Shown: positions 10,980 to 22,181, counted from the stretch's first letter. The stretch is DNA of 64,000 bases from Cupriavidus cauae (GCF_008632125.1 NZ_VWRN01000005.1:1-64000), one strand, 5' to 3'. The notes: generated by a model from the letters alone, not told the origin. Made by a program: numbers and translations.

Positions 10980-11624
10980 TCACAGGCGCGGCGGCAGCGT
11001 CTTGTCCGGGTACTCGCACAGCGTCTCGATCGCGCAATGCCAGCATTCGGGCTTGCGCGCCTTGCAGACGTAGCGGCCGTGCAGGATCAGCCAGTGGTGC
11101 GCGTCGTGCAGGAACTCGTCGGGCACGACCTCCAGCAGCTTCATCTCGACGGCCTGCACGGTCTTGCCGGGCGCCAGTCCGGTGCGGTTGCTGACGCGGA
11201 AGATGTGCGTGTCGACCGCGACGGTCGGATGGCCGAAGGCGGTGTTCAGCACCACGTTGGCGGTCTTGCGGCCGACGCCCGGCAGCGCTTCCAGCGCCTC
11301 GCGATCGGCCGGCACCTTGCCGCCGTAGCGCTCCGCGAGGATCCGGCAGGTCTCCATCACGTGCTTCGCCTTGGTCTTGTACAGGCCGATGGTCTTGATG
11401 TATTCGATCAGCCCCGACTCGCCCAGGGCCAGGATCTTCTGCGGCGTGTTGGCGATCGCGAACAGCCTGCGGGTGGCCTTGTTGACGCCGACATCGGTGG
11501 CCTGCGCCGACAGCAGCACGGCGATCAGCAGTTCGAACGGCGAGCTGTACTCGAGTTCGGTGGTGGGCGACGGGTTGGTTTCTCTGAGCGTTTCAAACAG
11601 CGCGCGGCACTTGGCGGCGTTCAT
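10980..11624 (-). CDS. nth: Endonuclease III
   Basis: Bifunctional DNA glycosylase/AP lyase for oxidised pyrimidines in base excision repair. The 214-residue protein has the helix-hairpin-helix [13 protein letters not shown] with catalytic Lys120, the GPD-type Asp138 in [13 protein letters not shown], and the [4Fe-4S] ligands Cys187, Cys194, Cys197 and Cys203. Its ATG overlaps the stop of rsxB by 4 bp (ATGA), so the two are coupled; rsxB next to nth is a common arrangement in proteobacteria. Confidence 0.97.
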   Translation of the reverse strand: MNAAKCRALFETLRETNPSPTTELEYSSPFELLIAVLLSAQATDVGVNKATRRLFAIANTPQKILALGESGLIEYIKTIGLYKTKAKHVMETCRILAERYGGKVPADREALEALPGVGRKTANVVLNTAFGHPTVAVDTHIFRVSNRTGLAPGKTVQAVEMKLLEVVPDEFLHDAHHWLILHGRYVCKARKPECWHCAIETLCEYPDKTLPPRL

Positions 11625-12484
11625 TGTGGTCGCTTGGTGTCGGAGGGGACGGGATGGTCGGAATGGCCGGAATCGCCGGAATGGTCGGAAGGCTCGGGCC
11701 CGGCGGCCGGCGCCGGCTCGGGGCGGTCAACCGGATCGGCCGGTGCGGCGTTGAGCGGCTGGGCGGCCTGCCGCTTCTGGCGCGCCCGTTCGATCGCCGC
11801 CTGGATGATGGCCTTCTTGCGCTCCTGCGCCTGGCGCTCGGCCTCGGACGACGCCGCTTCCTGGCGCAGCGCTTCGAGCTTGGCGGCGGCCTTGGCCGCC
11901 AGGCGCGCTTCGTTCTCCTCGCGCTCGCGCACCAGCCGCTGCTTGCGCGACAGGTAGCGGGCACGGGCGGCGTCGGCCTGCGGCTGCGACCAGGCGTCCC
12001 AGCCGGTGCGCTCGCCGGTGACCGGGATCATCGCGATGCAGTCGACCGGGCAGGGCGCCACGCACAGGTCGCAGCCGGTGCACCAGTCCGGCAGCACGGT
12101 GTGCATCTGCTTGGCGGCGCCGACGATCGCGTCGACCGGGCAGGCCTGAATGCACAGCGTGCAGCCGATGCACAGCGTCTCGTCGATCCGCGCGACCGCG
12201 CGCGGCTGTTCGGTGCCATGACTCGGATCGAGCGGCAACGGCGCGACACCGAGCTCGGCCGCCAGCCGCCGGATACCTTCGGCACCGCCGGGCGGGCAGC
12301 GATTGCAGTCGGCCTCCCCGCGCGCCATGGCCTCGGCATAAGGACGGCATCCCTGAAAGCCGCACTTGGTGCATTGCGTCTGGGGCAGCAGGGCTTCCAG
12401 GCGGTCGGCGCGGGCCGCCAGACCGACGTCCAGGGAAGCAGCGGCGGGGGAAGCGGAAGCGGTATCGGCGGCGGAAGCGGTCAC
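11621..12484 (-). CDS. rsxB: RnfB/RsxB-like iron-sulfur electron transport protein
   Basis: Ferredoxin-like protein of the RnfB family. From the GTG at 12484 it has 287 residues: a [4Fe-4S] cluster motif of the RnfB type ([18 protein letters not shown] with a later CNRC), then two [4Fe-4S] ferredoxin motifs ([16 protein letters not shown] and [16 protein letters not shown]), and a charged, coiled C-terminal third ending in a repetitive Ser/Asp/His tail. The frame is open to a TTG at 12547, but a -10-like GATAAT near 12556 on this strand would put transcription start close to that TTG, so GTG is preferred. No membrane anchor and no other rnf genes are here, as usual for the betaproteobacterial form beside nth. 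Confidence 0.82.
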   Translation of the reverse strand: MTASAADTASASPAAASLDVGLAARADRLEALLPQTQCTKCGFQGCRPYAEAMARGEADCNRCPPGGAEGIRRLAAELGVAPLPLDPSHGTEQPRAVARIDETLCIGCTLCIQACPVDAIVGAAKQMHTVLPDWCTGCDLCVAPCPVDCIAMIPVTGERTGWDAWSQPQADAARARYLSRKQRLVREREENEARLAAKAAAKLEALRQEAASSEAERQAQERKKAIIQAAIERARQKRQAAQPLNAAPADPVDRPEPAPAAGPEPSDHSGDSGHSDHPVPSDTKRPQ

Positions 12485-12688
12485 GAAAGCAGGGGAACGA
12501 TGCGGGGTAACACAAGGTGCAGCCGTACGGTGCGGCTGACGCGGCAAGGATTATCCCCGATTTCGCCGCGCCGCAGAAACCATGAAGATGCGCCCTTTGC
12601 CATGGCGCCGAAGCTGATCAACCCGGAGCGCCCGCGCCAGTGGCGCAGGTGCGCCATGCCATCATCCACAAAATCGAGCCGACCACGC

Positions 12689-13324
12689 ATGTCGAACGCC
12701 ACCAAGACGAAACGCGATCCCGAAGGAACCCGTCGTCGCATCATGGATGCGGCCACCGAGGAGTTCGCCAAGGGCGGCCTGGCCGGCGCACGCGTCGACC
12801 AGATTGCCCGCCGCGCCGAGACCAACGAGCGCATGCTGTATTACTACTACGGGAGCAAGGAGGGCCTGTTTCTCGCGGTGCTCGAACGCCAGTATGCGCA
12901 GTTCCGCGCCGCGGAGGAGCGCCTGCAGATCGGCGACGAGGACCCGGTCGCCGCGGTCCGCAAGCTGGCCCGTTTCGTCTGGGACTGGTACTACCAGCAT
13001 CCCGAGTTCATCCGCCTGGTCAACAGCGAGAATCTGCACGAGGCGCGGCACCTGAAGAAATCCACGCAGCTGCACGACCTCGTCAATCCGGTGGTCGACG
13101 TGCTGGCCGAGATCGTTCGCCGCGGCCAGCGGCAGGGCGTGTTCCGCGACGGCGTCGATGTGCCGCAGCTCTATCTGACGATCTCGGCGCTCGGCTATTA
13201 CGTGCTGTCGAACCGCTACACCATCAGCGCGGTGATCGGCCGCGACGTGGCCTCGCAGGACGAGCACGAGCGCTTCGCGCAGCTGCATACGGACATGCTG
13301 CTGGCGTATCTGGCGCGGCGCTAG
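12689..13324 (+). CDS. TetR/AcrR-family transcriptional regulator
   Basis: A 211-residue regulator with an N-terminal helix-turn-helix (GTRRRIMDAATEEFAKGGLAGARVDQIARRAETNERMLYYYYGSKEGLF) and a helical ligand domain whose sequence (LARFVWDWYYQHPEFIRLVNSEN) resembles RutR-type TetR proteins. An in-frame ATG at 12656 would add 11 residues; neither start has a clear ribosome-binding site. It is divergent from rsxB and closes with a good terminator. The target is unknown; the adjacent phaZ is on the other strand and convergent, so it is not an obvious target. Confidence 0.88.
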   Translation: MSNATKTKRDPEGTRRRIMDAATEEFAKGGLAGARVDQIARRAETNERMLYYYYGSKEGLFLAVLERQYAQFRAAEERLQIGDEDPVAAVRKLARFVWDWYYQHPEFIRLVNSENLHEARHLKKSTQLHDLVNPVVDVLAEIVRRGQRQGVFRDGVDVPQLYLTISALGYYVLSNRYTISAVIGRDVASQDEHERFAQLHTDMLLAYLARR

Positions 13325-13344
13325 GGGCCGGGAAAGGGCAAGGA

Positions 13345-13369
13345 AAACGGGACCGTTGCGGTCCCGTTT
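13345..13369. terminator. Rho-independent terminator of the TetR gene
   Basis: Perfect 11-bp arms AAACGGGACCG (13345-13355) and CGGTCCCGTTT (13359-13369) around a 3-base loop, with A-rich and T-rich flanks. It lies 21 bp after the TetR stop and could act on both strands. Confidence 0.88.
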
Positions 13370-13427
13370 CTCATTGGCGATCGGCTGGTGAGCTGTTGAC
13401 GATCTGTCTTCGCCTCGGTCGGCCGAG

Positions 13428-13462
13428 TCGGGCTCGGTCGGCTGGGTCGGGCTCGGTCGGCT
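13428..13462. repeat. 19-bp-period repeat downstream of phaZ
   Basis: TCGGGCTCGGTCGGCT occurs at 13428-13443 and 13447-13462, with degenerate TCGGC-type copies on both sides (about 13414-13480). It fills the spacer between the TetR terminator and the phaZ stop codon. Confidence 0.75.
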
Positions 13463-13481
13463 CGGCCCGGCTCAGTTCGGC

Positions 13482-14723
13482 TCAGCGGTACTTGCGAATG
13501 AAATCGCGTAGTTCCGGATAGATCGTTTCGCGCCAGCGCCGGCCGGAGAAGATGCCGTAGTGCCCGCACCTGGGCGCGGTCAGATGTTGCTTGCGGGTCT
13601 TCGGAATGCCGGCGCACAGGTCGTGCGCGGCGGCGGTCTGGCCCGCGCCAGAGATGTCGTCGAGCTCGCCTTCGATCGTCATCAGCGCGGTGTGCTTGAT
13701 GTCCTGCGGCCGCACCGGCTCGCCCTGGATTTCCCAGGTGCCGTTGGCCAGCCGGAACTCCTGGAAGACTTCGCGGATGGTGTCGAGGTAGTACTCGGCC
13801 GCCATGTCCAGCACGGCGTTGTATTCGTCGTAGAAGCGCACATGCGCCTCGGCATCGTCGGCATCGCCCTCGATCAGGCTGAGGTAGTAGTCGTAATGCG
13901 AGGACAGATGGCGGTCCGGGTTCATCGCGACGAAGCCGGCATGCTGCAGGAAGCCGGGATAGACGCGCCGGCCGTGGCCGGGATAGTTGGCCGGCACCGT
14001 GTAGATGACATTGTTCTCGAACCACTCGTACGACTTGTTGGTCGCCAGCGAATTGACCGCGGTCGGGCTTTTGCGCGCGTCGATCGGACCGCCCATCATC
14101 GTCATCGTCTTGGGCGTCTTCTCGCCGGCGGAGGCCATCAGCGAGATCGCGGCCAGCACCGGCACGGTCGGCTGGCAGACCGACACGACATGCAGGTCCT
14201 CGGCGCCGAGATGGCGGATGAATTCCTGGATGTAGCGGATGTAGTCGGCCAGGTGGAAGGGGCCGTCCTCGACCGGCACCATGCGCGCGTCGACCCAGTC
14301 GGTCACATAGACCTTGTGGTCCTGCAGCAGCGTGCGCACCGTGTCGCGCAGCAGCGTCGCGTGGTGGCCGGACAGCGGCGCGCAGACCAGCACCGACGGT
14401 TCGTCCTTCAGCAGCTTGATCGTGTCGGGATCGTCCGCGTAGCGCTTGAAACGGATCAGCTTGCAGAACGGCTTTTCCATGATCGTCTGTTCGACGATCG
14501 GAATATCGCGGCCGTTGGAGCGCACGGACTTGATGTCGAAGGCGGGCTTCTCGTATTCCTTGCCGAGCCGGTACAGCAGCTCGTAGCCCGCGGCCAGCCG
14601 GGTGGCCCCCGGCACCAGCGACAGCGGGCTCAGGGGGTTGGTAAACGTCTTGGCCGTCGCCTGGGCCCACGCGGTCAGCGGGTTCAGGATCGAGCGCTGA
14701 AATTCATGCAGTTGGTAAAGCAT
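13482..14723 (-). CDS. phaZ: Intracellular poly(3-hydroxybutyrate) depolymerase
   Basis: Degrades stored PHB granules during carbon starvation. The 413-residue protein has no signal peptide, as expected for an intracellular enzyme, and starts MLYQLHEFQRSILNP as I recall for the Cupriavidus necator PhaZ1. The catalytic nucleophile is Cys183 in SVCQPTVPVL, with Asp355 (TIEGELDDISG) and His388 (RCGHYGIFSG), the same numbering as that enzyme. It is the best indicator of the organism's relatives. It is transcribed alone; a small palindrome lies about 100 bp upstream. Confidence 0.95.
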   Translation of the reverse strand: MLYQLHEFQRSILNPLTAWAQATAKTFTNPLSPLSLVPGATRLAAGYELLYRLGKEYEKPAFDIKSVRSNGRDIPIVEQTIMEKPFCKLIRFKRYADDPDTIKLLKDEPSVLVCAPLSGHHATLLRDTVRTLLQDHKVYVTDWVDARMVPVEDGPFHLADYIRYIQEFIRHLGAEDLHVVSVCQPTVPVLAAISLMASAGEKTPKTMTMMGGPIDARKSPTAVNSLATNKSYEWFENNVIYTVPANYPGHGRRVYPGFLQHAGFVAMNPDRHLSSHYDYYLSLIEGDADDAEAHVRFYDEYNAVLDMAAEYYLDTIREVFQEFRLANGTWEIQGEPVRPQDIKHTALMTIEGELDDISGAGQTAAAHDLCAGIPKTRKQHLTAPRCGHYGIFSGRRWRETIYPELRDFIRKYR

Positions 14724-15047
14724 TGCCGCACACCTGCCTTTCGATATCGGGTTTTGCTGTGGCGGATTATGCGCTCAACTCGTTGGTTTTGCGAACGACC
14801 GTACGCACAATCTTGCAACGCAGCATATACCTAAAGGTATGCCGGCGTGAGTGGAACTCAATAGGACAATGGCTGTAATTCTGGCGCGGTGTTGGACTAC
14901 ACCGACAGGGTGGGCGATGTGGGTGCTGTGCGGCGCACAAAGCGCGCCGATAAGCGGGGAGGCGCAAGGGGCCGGAGGCGGGCGCCGCTGGAGCGGCCGG
15001 GCCGATTGGAACGGGTGGGAGAGTTTGAAACGGCCAGCAGAAAGCAC
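14724..15047. other. Spacer between phaZ and the aminotransferase gene
   Basis: About 320 bp without a convincing gene. It contains the phaZ 5' region, a CATAAT-like hexamer on the minus strand near 14768-14773, and the palindrome listed separately. It is visibly less GC-rich than its surroundings near 14760-14880. No conserved small ORF was seen. Confidence 0.6.
14827..14840. promoter_or_regulatory. Palindrome ATACCT-AA-AGGTAT upstream of phaZ
   Basis: Perfect 6-bp arms around AA, about 104 bp upstream of the phaZ start, in a locally AT-rich stretch. It could be an operator, but the regulator is unknown. Confidence 0.4.
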
Positions 15048-15072
15048 GCGGGCCCATCGACGATGGGCCCGC
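15048..15072 (-). terminator. Terminator hairpin of the aminotransferase gene
   Basis: Arms GCGGGCCCATC (15048-15058) and GATGGGCCCGC (15062-15072) with a 3-base loop, 25 bp downstream of the aminotransferase stop. On the minus strand it is followed by GTGCTTTCTG, a weak T-rich tail. Confidence 0.75.
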
Positions 15073-15096
15073 TGGCGTCAGGAGTGGTCCCGAGGC

Positions 15097-16293
15097 TTAC
15101 AGCACCGCGGCGATCGCGTCGACCACGGCGTCGATATTGCGGCTATTGAGTGCCGCCACGCAGATGCGGCCGGTGCCGACCGCATAGATCCCGTGTTCCG
15201 ACTTCAGGCGCTCGACCTGTTCGGTGGTCAGGCCCGAGTACGAGAACATGCCGCGCTGCGCCTTGACGAAGGAGAAGTCGCGCGACACGCCCTTGGCGGC
15301 CAGCTTGTCGACCAGCGCGTGGCGCATCTGCTTGATGCGGTCGCGCATTTCGGCCAGTTCTTCCTCCCACATCGCGCGCAGTTCCGGGCTGTTCAGCACG
15401 GTCGCGACCACGGTGCCGCCATGCGTCGGCGGGTTCGAGTAGTTGGTGCGGATCACGCGCTTGACCTGCGACATCACGCGCTGCGCCTCTTCCTTGCCGG
15501 TCGTCACGATCGACAGCGCGCCGACGCGTTCGCCATACAGCGAGAAGCTCTTCGAGAACGAGCTCGAGACGAAGAAGGGCAGGCCCGACTCGGCGAACAG
15601 ACGCACCGCGGCGCCGTCCTGGTCGATGCCGTCGGCGAAGCCCTGGTAGGCCATGTCGAGGAAGGGGATCAGGTTCCGTTCCTTGATCAGGCCGACCACC
15701 TGTTGCCATTGCTCGGCCGACAGGTCGACGCCGGTCGGATTGTGGCAGCAGGCGTGCAGCACGACGATCGTGTTGGCCGGATACGACTTCAGCGACTCCA
15801 CCATGCCGGCGAAATTCAGGCCGTGGCTGGGGGCGTCGTAATAGGCATAGTTGACCACCTGGAAACCGGCAGCTTCGAACAGCGCGCGGTGGTTTTCCCA
15901 GCTCGGATCGCTGATCGCGACCTTGGCGTCCGGATACAGGCGCTTCAGGAAGTCGGCGCCGATCTTCAGCGCGCCGGTGCCGCCGAGTGCCTGAGCCGTC
16001 ACCACACGGCCTTCCGTGATCAGCGGCGAGTTCTTGCCGAACAGCAGCGTCTGCACTGCCTGGTCGTAGGCCGCGATGCCCTCGATCGGCAGGTAGCCAC
16101 GCGGGGTGGCCGTCGTCAGGCGTGCCTTCTCGGCTTCCTGCACCGCGCGCAGCAGCGGAATCTTCCCTTCGTCGGTGAAGTACACGCCCACGCCCAGATT
16201 GACCTTGTTGGCACGGGTGTCGGCGTTGAACGCTTCATTCAGGCCCAGGATGGGATCGCGCGGGGCCATCTCGACGGCAGAAAACAAACTCAT
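15097..16293 (-). CDS. Aromatic/aspartate aminotransferase (class I, PLP)
   Basis: Transfers the amino group between aromatic amino acids or aspartate and 2-oxo acids. The 398-residue protein shows GVGVYFTDEGKIPLL, the CHNPTGVDL motif, and the PLP-lysine motif SSSFSKSFSLYGERVG with Lys248. Length matches the TyrB/AspC family. Sequence alone does not decide between tyrosine and aspartate preference, so I give no symbol. It is divergent from uvrB and ends in its own hairpin. Confidence 0.93.
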   Translation of the reverse strand: MSLFSAVEMAPRDPILGLNEAFNADTRANKVNLGVGVYFTDEGKIPLLRAVQEAEKARLTTATPRGYLPIEGIAAYDQAVQTLLFGKNSPLITEGRVVTAQALGGTGALKIGADFLKRLYPDAKVAISDPSWENHRALFEAAGFQVVNYAYYDAPSHGLNFAGMVESLKSYPANTIVVLHACCHNPTGVDLSAEQWQQVVGLIKERNLIPFLDMAYQGFADGIDQDGAAVRLFAESGLPFFVSSSFSKSFSLYGERVGALSIVTTGKEEAQRVMSQVKRVIRTNYSNPPTHGGTVVATVLNSPELRAMWEEELAEMRDRIKQMRHALVDKLAAKGVSRDFSFVKAQRGMFSYSGLTTEQVERLKSEHGIYAVGTGRICVAALNSRNIDAVVDAIAAVL

Positions 16294-16446
16294 TTGGGAT
16301 TCTCGTGGTCAGCTATGTAACAAAACGGGAAGGCGTAGAATGCTCGGACTGCGCTGGGGGCGTGCGGTGGGTCCGCCTTGAAACGGACCGCGCAACCCCG
16401 AGATTCTAGCGTATCCGCCCGTATTCCAAAGGTTTTCTGCCTGTCT

Positions 16447-18543
<2,097 letters not shown>

Positions 18544-18554
18544 GATTGGAAACG

Positions 18555-19031
18555 ATGAAACGCTTTGCCATTCTGATGTGCTGCATGGGCAATATTTGCC
18601 GGTCGCCGACCGCGGAAGGCGTGCTGCGCGCCAAACTCGCCCAGGCCGGCCTGGCCGACGCCGTCGAGGTCGATTCGGCCGGCACCCACAGCTATCACCT
18701 GGGCCATGCGCCCGACCGCCGCGCGCAGCAGCATGCGCTGGCGCGCGGCTATGACCTCGCCGGGCAGCGGGCGCGGCTGGCCGCGGTCGAGGACTTCGCC
18801 CGCTTCGACCTGGTGCTGGCGATGGACCGCGACAATCTCGCGCGGCTGCAGGCCCTGTGCCCGCCCGAGCATCGCCACAAGGTCAAGCTGCTGATGCACT
18901 TCGCCACCCGGCACGATGCCGACGAGGTGCCCGATCCCTACTACGGCGAGGGCGACGGCTTCGAGCGCGTGCTCGATTACGTCGAGGACGCCTGCGAGGG
19001 CATCGTCGCAATGCTGCGCCAGCGACAATGA
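18555..19031 (+). CDS. Low molecular weight protein-tyrosine-phosphatase
   Basis: Cytosolic phosphatase of the Wzb/Ptp type. From the ATG at 18555 it has 158 residues. The P-loop is Cys10-Met-Gly-Asn-Ile-Cys-Arg16-Ser, a CX5R(S) motif, and the general acid lies in VPDPYYGEG. An in-frame GTG at 18540, overlapping the uvrB stop, would add five residues. The P-loop at residues 10-17 is where the family has it. There are no exopolysaccharide genes nearby, so a general cytosolic role is more likely than a capsule one. Confidence 0.92.
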   Translation: MKRFAILMCCMGNICRSPTAEGVLRAKLAQAGLADAVEVDSAGTHSYHLGHAPDRRAQQHALARGYDLAGQRARLAAVEDFARFDLVLAMDRDNLARLQALCPPEHRHKVKLLMHFATRHDADEVPDPYYGEGDGFERVLDYVEDACEGIVAMLRQRQ

Positions 19032-19119
19032 CCGCGGGGGCCGCGCCGCGGCCCGTCTGCCTGCCTGATCACCGGCGTGCGTCCGACCCGATTCGCGCCA
19101 GTCTTTCCGTTCCTTCCCG

Positions 19120-21417
19120 ATGTTCCGAACCCTGCTTCGCAAATGGCGCGAGTCGCGCAATGCCAGCCTGCAGCTGGACGCCATCCTGTCCGCGGCCAAT
19201 CCCGACGGCGCGCTGGCCGAGCGCAACGGCTGGCTCATCGAATTGGGCTATTGGCTGCGCCGCGATGGCTGGCCGGCTACGGGCGCTGCCCCGGCCGCCG
19301 GGCCGACTTCGGGCGACGACGTCTGGCCCGAGCACGTCCGGCTGCGCTATCTGCTGCAGGTGCTCGAACGCAATCCTGACCTGGCCGCACGCTTTGCCGG
19401 TACGGTCCGCACGATCCTGCGGGACAACGATCCGACCGGGCTCTTCTGCGACACCGGCGTGGCCTCGCACCCGGGCTTCTGGGGCGAGATGATGGACCGC
19501 CTGCAGGCGCGCTTCCTGTCGCCGCCGCCGAACCGCGGCGACATGGCCGATCTGTTCGCGCTGCTGTTCGTCGGCGAGCGCGACGCCGACTGGGTGGCGG
19601 CGCTCGATGCGGAGCTGCTCGAACGGCTCGGCGCGCTGCTGATGTTTGCGCCGGACGAGGCCGCCGGCGAAGGCCCGGCTGACGGCCCGGGTGAAGAGGT
19701 GGATGAAGGGGCGGGTGAAGGGGCGGGTGAAGGGGCGGGTGAAGGCGCGGGTGAAGGCGCGGGTGAAGCGGCGGCTGAAGGCGCAGACGCAGTGGGGATT
19801 GCAGGCACAGGCGCAGGCGAAGGCCCGGTCGAAGGCACGCGCGATGGCCAAGCCGCCGCCGCACGCCAGACCCTGCCCGCCCGCTACTGGGACCATCTCG
19901 AGCGCACGCTGGCCAGCAGCATCCAGGTGCTGGCCAGCCAGGTGCGCGCCACCGGGCTCAGCCAGGCAATCCGCGCGCGGCTGCCGGGCCGGGTCGACGA
20001 CACGCCGTTCTTCCGGCTCGGCCCCGCCGTGGCGGCGCTGTGCGAGGAAGGGCTGGTGCGCGACAGCGATGTCTTCCTGCACCGCCTGAACTACTGCCGT
20101 GCGCTGCTCGACGGCTGCCACGACGCCGCGCGCCATGTCTACGCGGATCTCGAGGAGAACGGCGTCTCCGTCGAAGTGGTGTTCCAGATCGAGCGGATGA
20201 AGGTGCGGCTGGCCCGTATCGACATGCTGCTCGCCGCCTGGGCCGATCCCGCGCGCCGGGGCAAGGTCGCCCAACTGGCCGGCGAACTGATCCGTTCGAC
20301 GCAGGCGCGCCGCAGCGTCAAGCATCTGGCCGCGGAATCGTTCTCGCATCTGGCGCGCAAGGTGGTCGAGCGCTCGGCCGAGACCGGCGAGCACTACATC
20401 ACGCGCGACCGCAAGGAGTACGGCGAACTGGTGCGGGCCGCGGCCGGCGGTGGGCTGATCACCGTGGCCACGGTCTATCTGAAGTTCCTGATCTATGGCC
20501 TGCACCTGGACAAGTTCATCGAGGGGCTGCTGGCCTCGCTGAACTATGCCGGCAGCTTCCTGGCGATCCATTTCGCGCATTTCACGCTGGCCACCAAGCA
20601 GCCGGCGATGACCGGTCCGGCCCTGGCGCATCGGCTCGATGCGGTGGGGCGGCCGGAGGGCAGGGAGGCCTTCGTCGACGATACCGTCGCGATGATCCGC
20701 TCGAACGCGGCGGCCATCGTGGGCAATCTGGCGGTGGTGTTTCCGGTGGCGCTGGCGATCCAGTGGCTGGCCGGCAAGCTGCTGTCGGTCAACCTGATCA
20801 CCCCGGCCAAGGCGATCGCCACCATCGAATCGTTCTCGATCCTGGGTCCGACGCCGCTGTACGCGATCTTCACCGGCGTGCTGCTGTGGCTGTCGAGCCT
20901 GATTGCCGGCTGGGCCGACAACTGGTTCGCGCTGCACCGCGTGCACGATGTGCTCGCCTACCATCGCCGGCTGCGTTATGTGCTGGGCGAGCGGGGCGCC
21001 ATGCGGCTGGCCGACTTCTGGAAGCGCAACCTGTCCGGCATCGCGGGCAATGTGTCGCTGGGCTTTCTGCTCGGGCTGGGGCCCGAGATCCTGAGCTTCT
21101 TCGGTCCGCATATGGAGGTGCGCCACGTGACGCTGTCAACGGGCTCGGTCGGCACCGCGATCGGCGTGCTGGGCCTCGATGCGCTGCGGATGCCGGCGCT
21201 GTGGCTGGCGGTGGCCGGCATCGCGCTGATGGGCCTGTTGAACGTCGCCGTCAGCTTCGCGCTGGCCTTTTACATGGCACTGCGCTCGCGCAATCTGCGC
21301 CGGGTGGACCGGCGTGCGCTTAGCGCCGCGGTGCGGGGGCGCATCCTGCGCCATCCGCTGTCGCTGATCGTGCCGCCGCGGCAGGCGCCGGCTGACGCGG
21401 AGGCAGGCCGAGCCTGA
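19120..21417 (+). CDS. Membrane protein of the 'site-specific recombinase' family (SpecificRecomb/Gcr-like)
   Basis: A 765-residue protein resembling a family annotated as site-specific recombinase and found mainly in betaproteobacteria. The first half is helical and soluble. The second half has several strong membrane segments (for example AIVGNLAVVFPVALAIQWLAG, LYAIFTGVLLWLSSLIAGW and LWLAVAGIALMGLLNVAVSFALAFYMAL), which is odd for a recombinase. I see no tyrosine- or serine-recombinase signature. Residues 195-222 are seven Gly-Glu-Gly-Ala-type units encoded by a 12-bp tandem repeat. The start ATG has no strong ribosome-binding site. It follows the phosphatase gene by 88 bp; function is open. 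Confidence 0.8.
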   Translation: MFRTLLRKWRESRNASLQLDAILSAANPDGALAERNGWLIELGYWLRRDGWPATGAAPAAGPTSGDDVWPEHVRLRYLLQVLERNPDLAARFAGTVRTILRDNDPTGLFCDTGVASHPGFWGEMMDRLQARFLSPPPNRGDMADLFALLFVGERDADWVAALDAELLERLGALLMFAPDEAAGEGPADGPGEEVDEGAGEGAGEGAGEGAGEGAGEAAAEGADAVGIAGTGAGEGPVEGTRDGQAAAARQTLPARYWDHLERTLASSIQVLASQVRATGLSQAIRARLPGRVDDTPFFRLGPAVAALCEEGLVRDSDVFLHRLNYCRALLDGCHDAARHVYADLEENGVSVEVVFQIERMKVRLARIDMLLAAWADPARRGKVAQLAGELIRSTQARRSVKHLAAESFSHLARKVVERSAETGEHYITRDRKEYGELVRAAAGGGLITVATVYLKFLIYGLHLDKFIEGLLASLNYAGSFLAIHFAHFTLATKQPAMTGPALAHRLDAVGRPEGREAFVDDTVAMIRSNAAAIVGNLAVVFPVALAIQWLAGKLLSVNLITPAKAIATIESFSILGPTPLYAIFTGVLLWLSSLIAGWADNWFALHRVHDVLAYHRRLRYVLGERGAMRLADFWKRNLSGIAGNVSLGFLLGLGPEILSFFGPHMEVRHVTLSTGSVGTAIGVLGLDALRMPALWLAVAGIALMGLLNVAVSFALAFYMALRSRNLRRVDRRALSAAVRGRILRHPLSLIVPPRQAPADAEAGRA
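19702..19785 (+). repeat. 12-bp in-frame tandem repeat inside the recombinase-family gene
   Basis: Seven 12-bp units (GGTGAAGGGGCG and close variants) encode DEGA, GEGA x4, GEAA, AEGA at residues 195-222. The units are in frame, so changes in copy number would lengthen or shorten a flexible acidic linker without breaking the gene. Confidence 0.9.
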
Positions 21418-21480
21418 CCGTCCCCGACTGCGGCAATGCCCTTGCCATCACCAGGGGATCTGCCGAAGAAGTGACATGGG

Positions 21481-21533
21481 GTAGTTGACCGATTTAGTCG
21501 GGAAATTTATACTTGACGAAATTCATCAGGTAT
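21481..21533 (+). promoter_or_regulatory. isc promoter with two tandem IscR type 1-like boxes
   Basis: A sigma70 promoter reads TTGACC (21485-21490), 17-bp spacer, TATACT (21508-21513). Two 25-bp sites of the IscR [2Fe-2S] type overlap it: box 1 at 21481-21505 (core TAGTTGACC ... AGTCGGG) covers the -35, and box 2 at 21509-21533 (ATACTTGAC ... CATCAGGTAT) covers the -10 and start. This is the expected layout for IscR repressing its own operon when clusters are plentiful. Confidence 0.85.
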
Positions 21534-21547
21534 TACCCCCCGCAATC

Positions 21548-22117
21548 ATGAGATTGACGACCAAAGGCCGCTTCGCGGTCACCGCCATGATCGACCTGGC
21601 CATGCGCCAGGACCAGGGTCCGGTGACGCTGGCCGGCATCAGCCAGCGCCAGAAGATCTCCCTGTCCTATCTGGAACAGCTGTTCGCCAAGCTGCGCCGG
21701 CATCAGATCGTCGAGAGCGTGCGCGGCCCGGGCGGCGGATACAGCCTGGCGCGCAAGTCCGAGGACGTGACGGTGGCCGACATCATCATCGCGGTGGACG
21801 AGCCGCTCGATGCCACCCAGTGCGGCGGCAAGGGTAATTGCAATGGCGACGAGAATACCGGCCGCTGCATGACCCACGAGCTGTGGGCGACCCTGAACCA
21901 GAAGATGGTCGAGTATCTGGACTCGGTCTCGCTGAAGGATCTGGTCGAACAGCAGCGCGCCCGCCAGCCCGGCGTGCTGCGCGACATGCGCGAGGAGGGC
22001 GGTGTCCGCCAGAGCGCACCGGCAGCGCGGACGGCGCAGCCCGGCGCGGCGGAAAAGGCGGACAAGCCCGCCCGGCCCAAGATGGTGAATTCGGTTTTCA
22101 GCCTGGCGCAGTCCTGA
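21548..22117 (+). CDS. iscR: Fe-S cluster-responsive transcription regulator IscR
   Basis: Rrf2-family regulator that holds a [2Fe-2S] cluster and represses the isc operon. The 189-residue protein starts [18 protein letters not shown] with the winged helix ([29 protein letters not shown]). The cluster ligands are Cys92, Cys98 and Cys107, with His110; compared with E. coli (92, 98, 104, His107) there is a three-residue insertion before the third Cys. The C-terminal tail is Ala/Pro/Lys-rich. I chose the ATG at 21548 because the promoter lies directly upstream of it. Confidence 0.96.
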   Translation: MRLTTKGRFAVTAMIDLAMRQDQGPVTLAGISQRQKISLSYLEQLFAKLRRHQIVESVRGPGGGYSLARKSEDVTVADIIIAVDEPLDATQCGGKGNCNGDENTGRCMTHELWATLNQKMVEYLDSVSLKDLVEQQRARQPGVLRDMREEGGVRQSAPAARTAQPGAAEKADKPARPKMVNSVFSLAQS

Positions 22118-22181
22118 GCGGGACTCCAGCCAGGCGACGCACAGTGTCCCACCAGGCAGTCAAAACAAGGCAGTGACAACG

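Noticed and set aside
11624-12688. Plus-strand frame running into the TetR gene from 11624
   Set aside because: Antisense of rsxB; only the part from 12656 or 12689 onward encodes a recognisable TetR protein.
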